Below, in pieces: positions 11,040 through 22,769 of a stretch of DNA of 64,000 nucleotides (positions are counted from its first letter, which is position 1; each line of letters begins with the position of its first letter). Made by a program: the position numbers and the translations under genes. Source of the stretch: Isoetes taiwanensis (Eukaryota; Streptophyta; Lycopodiopsida; Isoetales; Isoetaceae); assembly GCA_021234155.1 (NCBI GenBank), contig JAJEKV010000045.1, positions 6,095,470 to 6,159,469 on the forward strand. Reading direction: 5' to 3'. The notes under the pieces are model-generated. The model searched no databases, had not been told where the DNA came from, and saw only the letters and a program-made list of their open reading frames with translations.

Positions 11040-12450
11040 GTAATAAGAAACATTCCACCGATAGACGGTTCCCAGCTAGAAACCACCGATTGATGGAATG
11101 TTACATAACGTAAGCCACGTGTGTCCAATGTTTTCTGGATGCGTGTAAGTTTGTTCCACGTCAGCAATAAAAGAATTTTCCCTATTCAGAGCTTTGCAAA
11201 AGCAGAGCATTCCGGCAGAGGTTTTCTCAGGAGCGATCAATGGCGCTTGATGCCATTGATGCCGCCAAGGTCCCAATGCATAAATCTGTTTTTTCTTTTT
11301 CTTTTTTAATAGTTTTTGAGTGTTTCATCCATTAACTCCTTCATTTTTTTAGGTAAATCTTCACCCAGCGCTACTCCTTGCATCTCCTTGCTTCAAAAAG
11401 CATTGTCTGCTCTGGCGTATATACAAGATTTTAAATTTGACTTTGGATTAACTGGTGTCCATTGTTTGAGTTGTATACAAGATTTTATATTTGACTTTGG
11501 ATTAAGTGATTTGTGCCTAGAGAACATTTCATGGCGAAAGCCTTAACGAGGAGCGTGGCATAATTTGTTGTTAACAAAAATCTCTGTCTTGTTATTTTCG
11601 GCATTTCAAAATATTATAGGTAGTGGGTGACCAAGCAACAAATGAAATTTGACTTAGAAATAGTGAAAATGCCAAAGAAGCATCATTTTTCACGCTATGG
11701 ATTGTATTAAGGATGATATAAATTTAAATACGGGTATACAAATTTGTGTTATAGACGAATTTAAAATCGTAAAGAAAAACAAAATTCTGAAGCACAACCC
11801 TAACCCTAATATCCCCCTGGCCTGCTCTGCACAGAAGAATGTAGATCCGAATTTCTGCCAACAGGGTTTCTTAGACGGCGGCCTGCTCTGCACAGAAGAA
11901 TGTAGATCCGATGAAGAATGCGAGACGGATTTCAGAGGTTTGGACGCATCTGTGGGCGCTTCAGCGACGAGGCCGAAATTGGTCTAGTCTTTTGGAAGAC
12001 AGGCATTTTTCCAGAAAGTCGTATTTGATTGCCTTCTTTTCTTCTGCTAATATGATGCAGCACAAGAAGGCGAAGACGCTTGCGTGTTGCAGAGCGGAAC
12101 TGTAGATACACGACCAGTTGCTTCCTCGAATCGGCCATTCGATTCTGTCTTTCCGTGTTTGCTAAACCTTTTCAGTGCCTGCAAAGCTGTTATTTGTTTC
12201 AAGATGTTGCTCTTCTGCGTTTTCTTTAATATTCTATTGAATTTGCTTACCTCTGGCAGGTTTGTTCTTGCGGCCTTATTGTCATTTTACAGATCTAATT
12301 TGCACAATATAATGCATTTTTTCCTTCTTTCTAGATTGGTGGCTCATGGCAGCAAAAACGGCAAGGGTAGTCTTGTTCTGATTTTTCTTATGCAATTATC
12401 CCTTTTTTTAATTACTTTCTGTGGTATTGTAGCCTGGTTCTGAATCGCAG
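11040..12450 (+). other. Possible transcribed leader or short-exon region, unresolved
   Basis: Composition is more balanced here. A short ATG-initiated reading at 11240 (MALDAIDAAK) is followed immediately by AAG|GTCCCA, which could be an exon end. Two local duplications lie downstream: a TATACAAGATTTTA..TTTGACTTTGGATTAA unit at about 11418 and 11471, and a CCTGCTCTGCACAGAAGAATG unit at about 11820 and 11882. No domain is identifiable in any frame, and I cannot build a gene model. Confidence 0.25.
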
Positions 12451-13960
12451 ATGCTGAAGAATGAAGCTTGGATACCTTGGTAATCCTAGAACGATATTCA
12501 TCTTTCATGTCCAGAAAAACTATTGTATGGCAGTATTCATTTTCAGCATGTGTCATTTGCTATTTTCAGAATGTGTCATTTGCTGTAAAAAAAAAAATTC
12601 AAGCTTGGATCCTTGCTATTGTTCATTTGGATAGCTACATGGCAGTTCCTTACTCCTTATTTGTTTCTCTTTGAACTTTATAGAATGCTAAATATCAGGC
12701 ACCACCACTTTCTTCAGTCTCGAGGTATCAAATACCATTTTATTCTTCTTTATCTTATGTGTGATTCTAACCGGTTACTTTTCCAGGGTTATTGTTGCAG
12801 TTATAAAGGATCTAATCAGAATGACCTTACACATTGCACCAGGTAATGATCCCTTCCATTTGACTGCACTGGGTAATGCTCCCTTCCATTTTAGTGCACT
12901 GCATATGCTCCTTTCTAAGGCATTTGCTCAATTTGACTATGTTCCTTCCTAAGGCATTTGCTCAATTTGACTTTGTTTGATCTGATTAATTTTAAAACAT
13001 ATGGTAAAATTGTGGGTTCAACTCCTAGTGTTCACATTTCTATTGCATTCACAAATTTCTCTATTGCAGCATCACTAAACAAAGCATTATTAAATATTCT
13101 ATACTCAAGATCAAGTTGTTAAACTGTATTGGTTAACTATATTCTATTTGGTGTCCTACAAAATAGCAATCTAAGCCAACTACATTTACCAAATATGCAA
13201 AATATCAAAACTGAACCAACTACAATTATCGCAGTGTGGTATCACAATAATTAATCAATATCAATGTTGTAAACCACAATAATTAATCACTATCAATGTT
13301 GTAAAAATTACATGTACGCATACCGAGGAAAATAGATGTGATCAAATATCGTTCCACTTAACTTGATATATTAACTATTAGTACATATCATATAGTAAAA
13401 ACTATTAATATAGGCACTTCAAATTACCATCTTCACATACTGATAAAAATAGATGTGATAAAATATCATTCCACAAAACTTGATAGATTAAGTATTAGTA
13501 CATATCATATATATTTTAAGCTGCTATAAAGACCAACTATAACTATCAAGTTCTAGTACTATGTCAAAAAATAATGCTTGTTTATCACGTCATGGAATTG
13601 TATTGACGAACCATATTATATAACTAGACATGGTTTGTAAACTTTTTGGCCCACAAACGCGTATTGATTTTAAGATTTGGTTTTCACTAATAAATCAATA
13701 TGAAAAAGTCATATTGATTCAAGTTTGGGGGCCTTGTGAATTTAGATGCAACATACACCGTTAATCCGCATCTTTCGCATGCCCTTCCCTCCTCCCATTC
13801 CCTTTACACTTTTTTAGAAGTCATATTTCTTACTACAAACTTTTAGTGCTCTCAATCTAATATGGCAAGACTTACGCATATGCATTGAAGCTAAATTCAG
13901 ATGCATAACTACATGCACAACGCATATTACTATAATTATGCAACATTGAAGTATAATATC
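12451..13960. repeat. Gene-poor stretch with local duplications
   Basis: Several short direct repeats are present: CTAAGGCATTTGCTCAATTTGACT twice (about 12917-12973), CACAATAATTAATCA.TATCAATGTTGTAAA twice (about 13244-13307) and a roughly 120-bp period duplication (about 13325-13400 and 13445-13520). No coding sequence is recognised. Confidence 0.5.
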
Positions 13961-13993
13961 ACAAGAATAATAATATAACATTTGCTCGACTAA

Positions 13994-14027
13994 TGTCCGG
14001 CAATGCCAGGCACATGCATTTCAAGTC
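13994..14027 (+). mobile_element. Degenerate Helitron 3' end
   Basis: TGTCCGGC-AAT-GCCAGGCA (13994-14012), followed by CACATGCATTTCAAGT, aligns with the intact Helitron 3' end at 14590-14620, with a mutated CTAG. It is probably an older copy or a nested terminus of the same family. Confidence 0.4.
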
Positions 14028-14589
14028 ATGCATGTAAGTCAAAAGTCGCCAAATGCTTGAAGGATGACAAGATTTATCACGTCTTGAAGTCTTACCTTTG
14101 TTATGCGTGCTCTAGGGGCATGGTATAATTGGAAACGAAAATACCACTCTCATGTGCAATGTGCATGGGGTAGCAAGCATGGACACCTCCATCATTGTGT
14201 TGGCCATTGTTCACCAAATCGTATGTGGAAATGCATGCTTGGAATTGAAGTCAATCTTTTAGAATTTCCAGCACAAAGTCAATTGTTTTGACCTTTATTT
14301 CTTAGCTTACAATTGCTACAAGCAAAAACAATTTTGAACCTTGCCCATCCTCATTTGTACTTCCTTTTCTGTGTGCATTTTTTTGTGATTGACTTCAACT
14401 TATATTTTTTAAGAAAAAGGCTTCTTGAAGTTTGTCCATCCTCATTTTGCACTTCCTACTTGCTACATGTTTAATTGTGGGAGGCCAATTTGTAATTATC
14501 AATTAGCGACTCTAGAAACAATATATAGAATCGATATAAGTTCTAATATTTCCTAATATCATACAGTCTTTAAGGCACATCTAGACATA

Positions 14590-14620
14590 TGCCCGGCAAC
14601 GCCGGGCACACATTTACTAG
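14590..14620 (+). mobile_element. Helitron 3' terminus
   Basis: A perfect 8-bp stem TGCCCGGC-AAC-GCCGGGCA (14590-14608) is followed by 8 nt, CTAG (14617-14620) and a T. This matches the Helitron 3' terminal structure. The body must extend leftward, but I could not place its 5' TC end. The minus-strand terminus at 8278 belongs to the same family. Confidence 0.6.
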
Positions 14621-14629
14621 TTCCCATTA

Positions 14630-15114
14630 ATATGTATTCACAATTCTCCCTGCCACTTCTAATGGTCTACCTGCATCATCTGCAACTGCCCACTGCAATT
14701 AGGGCATAGGATCTGCAGCAGCCCAAGCAAGCAGCCCCCTTGCAACACAGTCGGAGCTCCCCAAGCAGGCCCGATTTTCCATGGGTGTCATTGAAGCCTC
14801 CATCCAGATCCTCGGGCAACTGCATTCTCCCTCTGTGCATAGCCCATATCTGCAACATCGGCCTGGCAGACTACAATCCGCCTATATTTGCCCATATCTC
14901 CCACAGGAGATTGGCATAGCCCATATCAGGGATAGGTTCAATATCAGATATCACGTTTTATAATGTATCACGATTTTTAATTTGATACGACACAAATTTG
15001 ACGCTTAATCGTCAAAATACGCTCAAAAAATTCCGTCGAAAAAAATTTCACGTCATGAAAAACCTTTAAACTTTACGGGCAAATTCAGTAGTTAAATCCG
15101 GTTTAATCTCGCGG

Positions 15115-15145
<31 letters not shown>

Positions 15146-15900
15146 TATTATTATTGCGATGACCCTCGCCTGGCGTGCCACATTGAATTGTGCCATGCCG
15201 AGGGTGGGTGTCATTGCTGACGCGAAAATTAAAAAAAAATAAATAAATAAAAAATTTAAATTTTTTGTTTTCGAAATTTTTTTTACGCGAAAATTTTAAA
15301 TTTTTTTTTTTTTTTTTTTTTGAATTTTTGCGTAAAGCGAACCTTCAGCCATGGCGTTGAACTTTTTTCGCAGAAGTTTAAGGTTTAAACTTGCTTTGAA
15401 AAAAAAAAAAAAATATTGAATTTTCGTAAAGGAAACTTTTCATGGTTCGTTAAAATCAAGGTTTTCGCTTTTACGCACTGTAATTTTTTTTTCCCTAGGT
15501 GATTAATATCTAAAAATATTCATTTTTCCCAAAAATACGTATTTTTGCACTTTTTATAATGCCCGAAAAAATAATTTCATACGCATGGAACCTATCCCCG
15601 CCCATATCACCGCCATAAGAGCTTGGCGGGCCCAACAAATAACAACACGGATCCGGTCAACCGACCATCACCACGCATCGTTAAGCCACCAAATTAAGCC
15701 GAATGAAGGGCATTGAGAAAAAAGCCTTTGCTCCAGCTATAAATATTTGGATGTCTCATTTGTTAGCCTTAGATCTCTGCAAATTTGTCCGATGCAATTC
15801 TAAGCATTGTCGCTATTTGAAACAAGGAGATTCCTTCCATGGTTGAGTTAGCAAGACAAGGAATTCTTGCAAGAATCTGAGCTCGGTTGGAGCACTATTG
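14630..15900. other. No gene; AT-rich homopolymer zone
   Basis: Long A and T runs alternate with TTTCGAAATTTT/AAAATTTTAAA palindromic phrases (about 15115-15420). A GC-rich imperfect hairpin, GACCCTCG...GAGGGTG, lies at about 15160-15210. Nothing codes. The zone may be a decayed AT-rich transposon. Confidence 0.4.
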
Positions 15901-17329
15901 ATTTTTGGTTTCTTGTTGTTGTCTTTTGATTCGAATTGAAGAGCTGCCCTTGTTCATCTATTCACTCCAAACCTGGACTCCGAGGAACCCACAACAAACC
16001 GGCATGCCTTCCCCGACTGTCGGTCGATCTCCACAGCCCATCTCCTTCTAAATTAAGCACCATGCAAACACAAATCCAAATGAGCAGATATTGTAATCTT
16101 TGGGCCACTACCTTCAGCCACAAGCAAGCAACTCAATTTGTTGCAAACATACACATCCAATACAGGGACCAAATCTAGGCCCAACCATGCCAGAAATACT
16201 GCCCGCAAATACTAAACAAAATATTGCAAGTTTATGGGACCCTGTGTGTAGGAAAGGGACACTACTGTACATTTGTCCTGCGTGCATCCTCTTTCCAATA
16301 ATGGAAGCTTAAATCTAGTAAAAAGTTCGCGGTCTCTTCAATCCAATCCTCGAAGTTAGTTGACCCCAAGAGTCATTAAAAAAAAGAAAAAAAACAAGAA
16401 AAAAGAAAAAATAAACGATGTGTGCTTATGATCATGATATGTGCTTATGATCATGTGTTGTTTTGCTTATGATAGCAGTTTGAAGTTCAAAATCTATGGG
16501 AAATGCCAACATGTAGAAATTTATTCCTACAACCTAGTTATTTTCCTTACGATAGCAATTTGGATTTCAGAATCTATTACACTCATTCATACAACTGATT
16601 ATCCTTCAAACTGGATATCTCAAATCATCCTCTTTGCATTGCAACTATTTAGCCCATAAAAAACTTAAAGATCAATATTTTGTCTCTCTTTCCTTTGCTT
16701 CTTCACAATTTCATTTTGTTTGTTGGGGATCTTTTCATATTCTATTACACACTCAACTCATACAAAAGCAAATGCAGTGCAAGGTATTAGCAAGTGTTAT
16801 TATTGTACTATATAAAGGAGGCATAAGTTAAAGCTTTGATGGTCATTCACAAAACCTTAAGGATCGGATTTGCAAGGCCATCTCCGACAACACAGAAATA
16901 ACTTGAACACACTCAATCTGCCATCACAAAGCTTTTTTTTACTCTTATTTTCTTATTTTCTAAACCCCTATTTTTTCCTCAGAAAGGTATGTGTCAATTT
17001 TTATATATGTTAGAAAATTATATAATTATGACATCATTAATTGGATTTTGTTGGTTGAGGGTTTTTGGAAAGTTATTTTGGGAAGTCTTTGACTTATCTA
17101 AACAAGAACGACAAGTAAATTGGTTATGCATTCTTGCATCCCTTAATAGAAACTCCAGTGCCATTCTTACATCCCACAATAAAAAATTCAGTTGCCAATC
17201 TTGCAGATAACTCGAAGATGGAGGTAAGCGAAACTGCCATTCTTGCGTACGATAAAAAGATGGAGTAAACGAGGTTGATGTCCAATGGTAGGCTCAGACC
17301 GTAGGATGTCAATTTCGGGCGATCTTGGC
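15901..17329. other. No gene recognised
   Basis: ORFs here are short and show no domain. A GTGCTTATGATCATG unit is duplicated at about 16422-16455, next to an A-rich run. Confidence 0.4.
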
Positions 17330-18250
17330 TTTTGTCCTTGACCTCTTCAAATGTTGTTTAAGACTCTTGTGCAGACTGTCATCTTGTACGGCGCTCCCAT
17401 TTGGGGGCCATCCATATCACTAAAGCTTTGGGGGCAGATCGAAACGATGCTCAAATCTTTCCTTCACGAAGAGCTAGGAGTCAAAAGACAGATACCTTAC
17501 GCTATACTCTTGGCAGAAGCAGGTTTGATTCCTCTAGAAGCTGAGGCTCTATATCAGACAATTAATTTCATCAATAGAGTCAACCTAATGTCAGAAGATA
17601 GACTGCCTAAAATAGCATCGCTAGCATCCACCACATCAGGATGGTTGCATGATGTCATGAAGTGGGCGGGCAGATGGGGAATAACAGCAGACTCTTGGCC
17701 TACTACTGACTTGGGCGCTAGAGATCTGGTCCAAACCAAGGCGGTAGAGATCTTATGGGAGAAGAAGGGATCACGGATGCTCACCTATCTAGAGGATATT
17801 AATCCCTTATTAACTTACACAGACCAATGCTACTTGAGAGCCAGAATCTCAAAATGTACCAGGCATATTATTGCCAGATACAGAACTAGCTCACACCATC
17901 TAGCAATTGAAACAGGAAGATGGAGGCAAATTCCAAGAGAGAGCCGAATCTGTGCATTATGTGACCATCAAAAGGTGGAAAATGAATTCCATGTGTTTCT
18001 AGAATGCCCTGCTTACGATGATATTAGAGATAGACTTGGTATTTGTCACCAAAGTTTTCAAAGTTTTCATTCTCTGTTGATGATGGAACCAGCAAGTGCT
18101 TTAAGCCACTTCCTCCATCAGGTTGAGCTACACAGGACACTCACTATGAACTTGGGTCATGATTGATTTGATTGACTGATGTACACTGTCGCTCCATGAT
18201 CTTCAAGGTCTTTTGCGGGCGTGATCATAATATTATTATTATTATTAAAT
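17330..18250 (+). mobile_element. 5'-truncated LINE of a second type (LINE-B) with ATT-repeat tail
   Basis: Only the 3' portion of a non-LTR element remains: the C-terminus of ORF2, a short 3' UTR and a simple-repeat tail of ATT units (18228-18250) instead of poly(A). A microsatellite tail is typical of RTE/L2/CR1-like LINEs rather than plant L1, and the protein is unlike that of LINE-A or LINE-C. The left edge is approximate. Confidence 0.75.
17351..18166 (+). pseudogene. LINE-B reverse transcriptase C-terminus with zinc knuckle (271 aa open)
   Basis: The ORF starts in the region after the RT catalytic core. FKTLVQTVILYGAPIWGP is the conserved post-YADD thumb-like motif of non-LTR RTs, followed by a long helical connection. 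Around residues 201-219 is a C-x2-C-x9-H-x4-C zinc-binding motif (CALC...H...C), the usual C-terminal knuckle of LINE ORF2 proteins. The frame is open to a TGA at 18164-18166. The RT palm and endonuclease are missing through 5' truncation, so this is a fragment even though it is uninterrupted. Confidence 0.8.
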
Positions 18251-19190
18251 TCGGTCGTTCCATCCTATTCTTGGGTCTCACCACCATTCTTTTCCAGGTA
18301 GGTTTCGTTTCTATCTCATGCATCCGGCATAGTTTTGTACTACTTGATTACACTTCAATCGGTCATGGATGCACTTATTTGTTGTACAGGGTTCATACCC
18401 ATACCATATTTATTTCATTGATGAGGTTCTTTATGCATGATGGAATTCGGTTGTATTTTCCTTATTCATCGCTCCAAGCAATATGGAGGGGCTCTTCTTC
18501 ATCAGCCACACCATGCGATTGGCAATCTTCTATGTTTGGATGTGCCAGTTTTCAACGCTAGTGGGAGTTTTTTAATACTTTCTCCTTGCATATTTTGGTT
18601 TTGCGTTTGGGTGTTCGTAATGGTTTTTTCTTCTGCGTGAAGCTTAGGTAAGCCAAGGTAGCTGGGGTTTGGACCGTCATATTTAGAGTCCGGGATATGG
18701 TATTTCTGGCCTTTTTTGTGGTATTTCCAGCTACCCATTATCAGCCATTGTACATGCTTCCTCTCTTCATCAAACCAGAGTTAAAAGGCTGACAACGTGA
18801 TTAGAAGGGCTTTTGAAGCAGTTCAAGCCGCCGACGGAGCTGCAAGAACGATTCAACCAAAGATCTTAGCTCTGTCGTACAGTTTTGCGCTTGGTTTTCT
18901 GCCAAAAATACCACTTTATGGCCAGAATACCATCTGGCTGCTAACGGGTGGTCGAAAATACCACAAAAAAAAGTCCGAAAATACCACATCTCAGACTCTG
19001 CTTGACCCTCCGGAATCAAGCCTGGGGGGGGCTTTCACCTAGCGAAAATTTCTACTTCCATATGTGTTGTTGGCAACAAGATTGACTAATATGGAGCAAA
19101 AACAAGAAACAAACGATCATAGGCAAAGGGGGAGGTGAATATTATTGGGGGAAGGTGCTAAGGTGGCGTTAAGACGAGGGGGCATGTTAT
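18251..19190. other. No gene; scattered AAAATACCAC motifs
   Basis: The motif AAAATACCAC or its complement GTGGTATTT recurs several times between 18690 and 18990 in both orientations. It looks like the decayed edges of a small inverted-repeat element. No convincing ORF was found. Confidence 0.35.
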
Positions 19191-19206
19191 TTTAAAAGGA
19201 GGGTAA

Positions 19207-20553
19207 ATGGGGGCGCAAGAGGTGGCAATGCATGAGGAAAGGCAAGTGGCAAGACGTGGCAACACAAGGGATAGAGTATTTACGAAAGAGCGGTTGATCA
19301 AAAATTCCAAAGAGATGGCAACCCGAATCTGTGTAGCGAAGCTGCGCCCGCACAGGGCTAGGGAAATCCTGAGGCCCAGGACCTACAGCGCCGGTATCCA
19401 TCCCCAGACCGAGATCAACTACGGACCGGAAGCAGCAGGTCACGAGGAGCTCACCCCCCAGCCCAACCCCGTCGCAGAGCACCACCCTCCCGGTGAACCC
19501 CATTTTCCCGTTTCCGAATCCGGCGAGCATGCCAAGACCATTGGAGATGTGCGTTCATACGCCCAACCTGCAATTTTAATGTCTCAAAATGTGGTTTTTA
19601 ATGTCTCAAAATGTGGTTCCTAATGTCTCAACATGTGTTTTTTTTTAATCATGGGTAATGTGGTGGTCTATGTGGTTTTCTCATGTCTGGTATTGTGCGC
19701 AGGCTCTCGAGGAGGCTGCTGAAAAAGGCCATGACAAAAAACTAGAGCTCAAGGATGCCAGAGCTATCCAGAGTGCCGAGGCCCGTGCCACCGGTGCCTC
19801 CACTGGTGTTCTTGGTGGCCCTGCCAGTTATGCCTCCAATCTCATGCGTGGCCCTCAAGAAGCCACTCTTGGGGATGCCCTTAAGGTAACTATTTTGCTA
19901 GGGTTTTAGTTTTGGCATTCTCACTTCTTTTTTTTACCTTTGAAGGTTAAAAAGGTTTTTCTAGGGTTTTAATTCTGGCTTTCTCACAACTTTCTTTTCA
20001 CCTTTGAAGGTGAAAAAGGTTTTAATATGGTTTCCTTTGCATTTTGTCTTGCCTTGAGTTAGGGTTGTAATAGGTTTTTGTGTTTGAGTTTTAGCTAGTT
20101 TCGAAATGTCTTGAGTGCTTGTTTATAGTGCCATATTCTTTGTTAGCAAGGTGCCATTTGAGTTTATTCCATTTATGAGGTTTTGTTTAGCCATTTGATC
20201 TTCTAGTGATTATGGTTCTCCTTTTTTTTACCATTGTTTTGAGTTGGGGTTTTGGTGCCTTTGTTTAAGCACGTGTTTAAATGCATTGAGGTTTCTTATT
20301 TGAGCACATGTGCTTGTAGGATGCAAAGCATTGGCTTCCCAAGGACAAGGTTGTGACAGAGCGAGATGCAGATCGTGTTATGCAAGCAGAGGCTCGCAAT
20401 GACCCTCTAGGAGAAATAGATCCACATGGGGTTGCCGCGGCCGTGAAAGAAGCTGCTGATTACAATGTTGAACATGGATTTGTGCATGATGAGGGTGCTG
20501 CTAGAGGTCGTGCAGGTTTAGGTAGAGGACGAGGTGCTGGTGGTGCATCTTAA
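19207..20553 (+). CDS. Seed maturation protein (SMP-domain LEA), three exons
   Basis: An LEA protein of the SMP family. These are hydrophilic desiccation-protective proteins made in seeds, spores or stressed tissue, usually under ABA control. Three exons join in frame: 19207-19548, 19703-19885 and 20320-20553, with GT..AG introns, giving about 252 residues. The SMP signature spans the first junction (TIGD|ALEEAAEKGHDK) and continues as DARAIQSAEARATG. A second SMP-like unit, HGVAAAVKEAADYN, lies in exon 3 before an Arg/Gly-rich tail. There are no frame breaks. The start is uncertain: the first ATG is 19207, but an ABRE-like ACGTGGC at 19254-19260 and a better context suggest the in-frame ATG at 19315. 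The family is clear, the N-terminus is not. Confidence 0.88.
19254..19260 (+). promoter_or_regulatory. ABRE-like element ACGTGGC
   Basis: This matches the ABA-responsive element core ACGTGKC that is typical of LEA gene promoters. It lies 55 bp before the ATG at 19315. If it is functional, translation starts at 19315 rather than 19207. Confidence 0.35.
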
Positions 20554-21042
20554 TAGGCTTTTTGTTCCCAAGGGTTTCGGTTTTAGTTTTTTTTCACAAT
20601 GTTGCATGTATGCGTTGGAAACAACATTGTGTTTTTATGTGTCCAGCTTTTTGGAAAGTCAAGAGGTTACGGAATTATCTTTTACCATCACACTCCTTTC
20701 GTCATTCTTCTTATTTACATTTGTTGATACCAGCGTAGTTAGTGCAAAATTTGACGCTTGTAGTTAAGTTGATAGATACGAGAATTGAACAGATGGTAGA
20801 CTGTACATGCATTCGTTGCATAAGCCATCTTTTAGCATAAACCATCTTTAAAAGCAACATTTGAGGGAACATGTTTCGGCTACATTATTAGGGAACATAT
20901 CTCAAGTAGCTATTTTATACATTGGGAAACCAAACTAGATTTACATAGATGATCCAGGATTTCTAAAACGACATTGCGTTGACATTGCATCCACAAGAAA
21001 ATTATCTGTATTGATTTGCTAGATTCTTTCTTGATTATTTGA
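20554..21042. other. SMP gene 3' flank
   Basis: An AT-rich presumed 3' UTR and intergenic spacer. No further gene was recognised. Confidence 0.5.
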
Positions 21043-21050
21043 CTAGAAAC

Positions 21051-21299
21051 CATAGCTACCCGGAACGGGAACGGGAACGGGAACTTAGACCCAAAATTCG
21101 GAACGGGAACGGGAACGGATGGGAACGGGAACGTAATGGGAACGGAATATTCGAGTATATTCGAGGGATCCTTTGAGTATATTCGGGGTATATTCTCTTT
21201 TCTACTGGGAACTAAAGTGGGAACTTATGGAACTCTGGACCCTCGGGAACGGAGTTGGGAACGGGAACGGAGTTGGGAACTTGGTTCCCGGTAGCTATG
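21051..21299. mobile_element. hAT-like MITE filled with GGAACG hexamers
   Basis: Terminal inverted repeats CATAGCTACC[C/G]GGAAC start at 21051 and end at 21299. They are flanked by perfect 8-bp duplications CTAGAAAC (21043-21050 and 21300-21307). An 8-bp duplication with CA..TG ends points to hAT-superfamily mobilisation. The interior is largely a GGGAAC/GGAACG hexanucleotide array (21060-21145 and 21243-21282) around a TATTCGAGTATATTCG core, and it has no coding capacity. Confidence 0.85.
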
Positions 21300-21597
21300 C
21301 TAGAAACACCTAATCGAAAAATCTTAAAATGATGGTGGTTAGGTGAATGGTGGAAGTTTTTAAGTCGTGGTCATGTAGGGTTTTGCCCTAATGGCTATGC
21401 CAATTCTGAGCTGTCAATTTGTGTTGCTTGGTTTCTTGATGCTTGGGCAAATAACATGTTTGTTGGACATTGTAAACTTGGAATTAGGTATGGTGGTTAC
21501 CTCATGCTATATTGCGCACCGCCATGTGATGTATGAGGAGAAAAAGCTTTGCAATACAAGCTACAATTTCATTGCGCATTTGTTTCGTATGTTATTA

Positions 21598-21610
21598 TGG
21601 TATCAGAGCA
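21598..21610 (+). other. Copia primer-binding site
   Basis: TGGTATCAGAGCA is complementary to the 3' end of initiator tRNA-Met, the standard priming site of plant Ty1/copia elements. It fixes the 5' LTR boundary just upstream. Confidence 0.85.
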
Positions 21611-21970
21611 CGTCGATCACCCAAGTGTTCTGTGAATCGAAGATACTGCCGTGTGCATAACGAAATGGGCAAGATTGAAAAGATATCCCACAATAATGCA
21701 TTCTACTCGTTCATAAAGGTCAGGGAAAAATTGGCTGAGAAGGGATTACGACACATAATCTCTAGAGACGAGCCAAGACCAGTCCCGTCTCACACCCTCA
21801 GAAAGCCCAAGTTCCAACAGCTGCTCAAATCGTGAAAGGAGGAACTTCATTGTAGATAGAGAGCAAGGGTGAACCAGTAATAACATATGTAGATCTCAAA
21901 GGAAGTGAGGCTGACAACCACGCAATGTTGAAATGGATGCAGCGAGATTTGGAAGCTCGAAACAAAGATC

Positions 21971-22462
21971 ATGAAGTATCTTGATGATACTCAGATTGCT
22001 CAAGCTGAAGCTGCGGAAAGTGCTAAAGATGCTCGGGAGCAGTTAAACGTGACACATGGGATAAAGCATTTCTCACAACATGCCAATTTATACTCTGTCA
22101 TTTTTACCACAAAAATGAAAAACTGTGATAATGCTAAAGAGTATATAGCTAAATTTAAGGCAACTGCTTTGAGGCATGGAAAAAGGGATTGACAATGACC
22201 TTGTGGTTAGAACATTGTTGCTTGGTCTACCTGCTAGCTATAATAATGTAAAGAATCTTATTGGTTCTTAGTGGGCCTGTCAGCTTCTCATAGAAAAAAT
22301 AATCAGTCTGGATCAAAGAAAAGAGGAAACAAGGAAGGCAAGGCATTCTTACGCAAGCAAGATGGCAGTGGAGAGAGTAGGAAGTGTTTTAATTGCAATA
22401 AATATGGGCACCTGGACAAGGACTACCCAGAGCCAGATAAAAGAAAAAAAGGCCTAAGGTGA
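21971..22462 (+). pseudogene. Copia gag with CCHC knuckle
   Basis: UBN2/gag-like sequence: AKDAREQLNVTHG, then a TEYI-like NAKEYIAKFKAT motif and LLLGLPASYNN (about 22220). A zinc knuckle CFNCNKYGHLDKDY at about 22385 has lost its final Cys to Tyr. Gag normally packages the element RNA. A TGA at about 22190 and frame changes interrupt it. Confidence 0.75.
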
Positions 22463-22769
22463 ATGAGAAGGAGGATGCAAAGAAGAAGAAAATCCAAGCA
22501 CATAAGGTAGCAAAGGCAAGAGACTCAGTTGCATCTGGGTCTAGTATGAGCAATGAATCTATAATTTCTATGGCAAGGGCCTTTATGGCAGAATCTCAAA
22601 AGAGCAGCTGGCATTTCTTTGAGAAAATCAGCAGGCTTGTTCAATATCTGCAAAACATGATAAGTGTGCTATTCCAATTCATGTTTTTCTTATTTTCAAG
22701 TGAAGTTGAAGCCTGATGGAGTGCTGATGTACTAAATCCCATTGGCCTGATAGTAGAGGAGGGATAAGA

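Noticed and set aside
11798-11812. AACCCTAACCCTAAT resembling plant telomere repeat
   Set aside because: Only two partial units, so not an interstitial telomere array.
12084-12443. 119-codon hydrophobic ORF on +
   Set aside because: Phe/Leu-rich translation from T-rich DNA, with no family signal and no splice support.
14500-15560. Origin-like or scaffold-attachment AT-rich region
   Set aside because: AT richness and homopolymers alone do not support this in a plant genome, and no specific motif is present.
19192-19530. Minus-strand ORF of 112 codons opposite SMP exon 1
   Set aside because: A shadow of the GC-rich SMP coding strand. No motif, and the + strand has matching splice sites and a domain.
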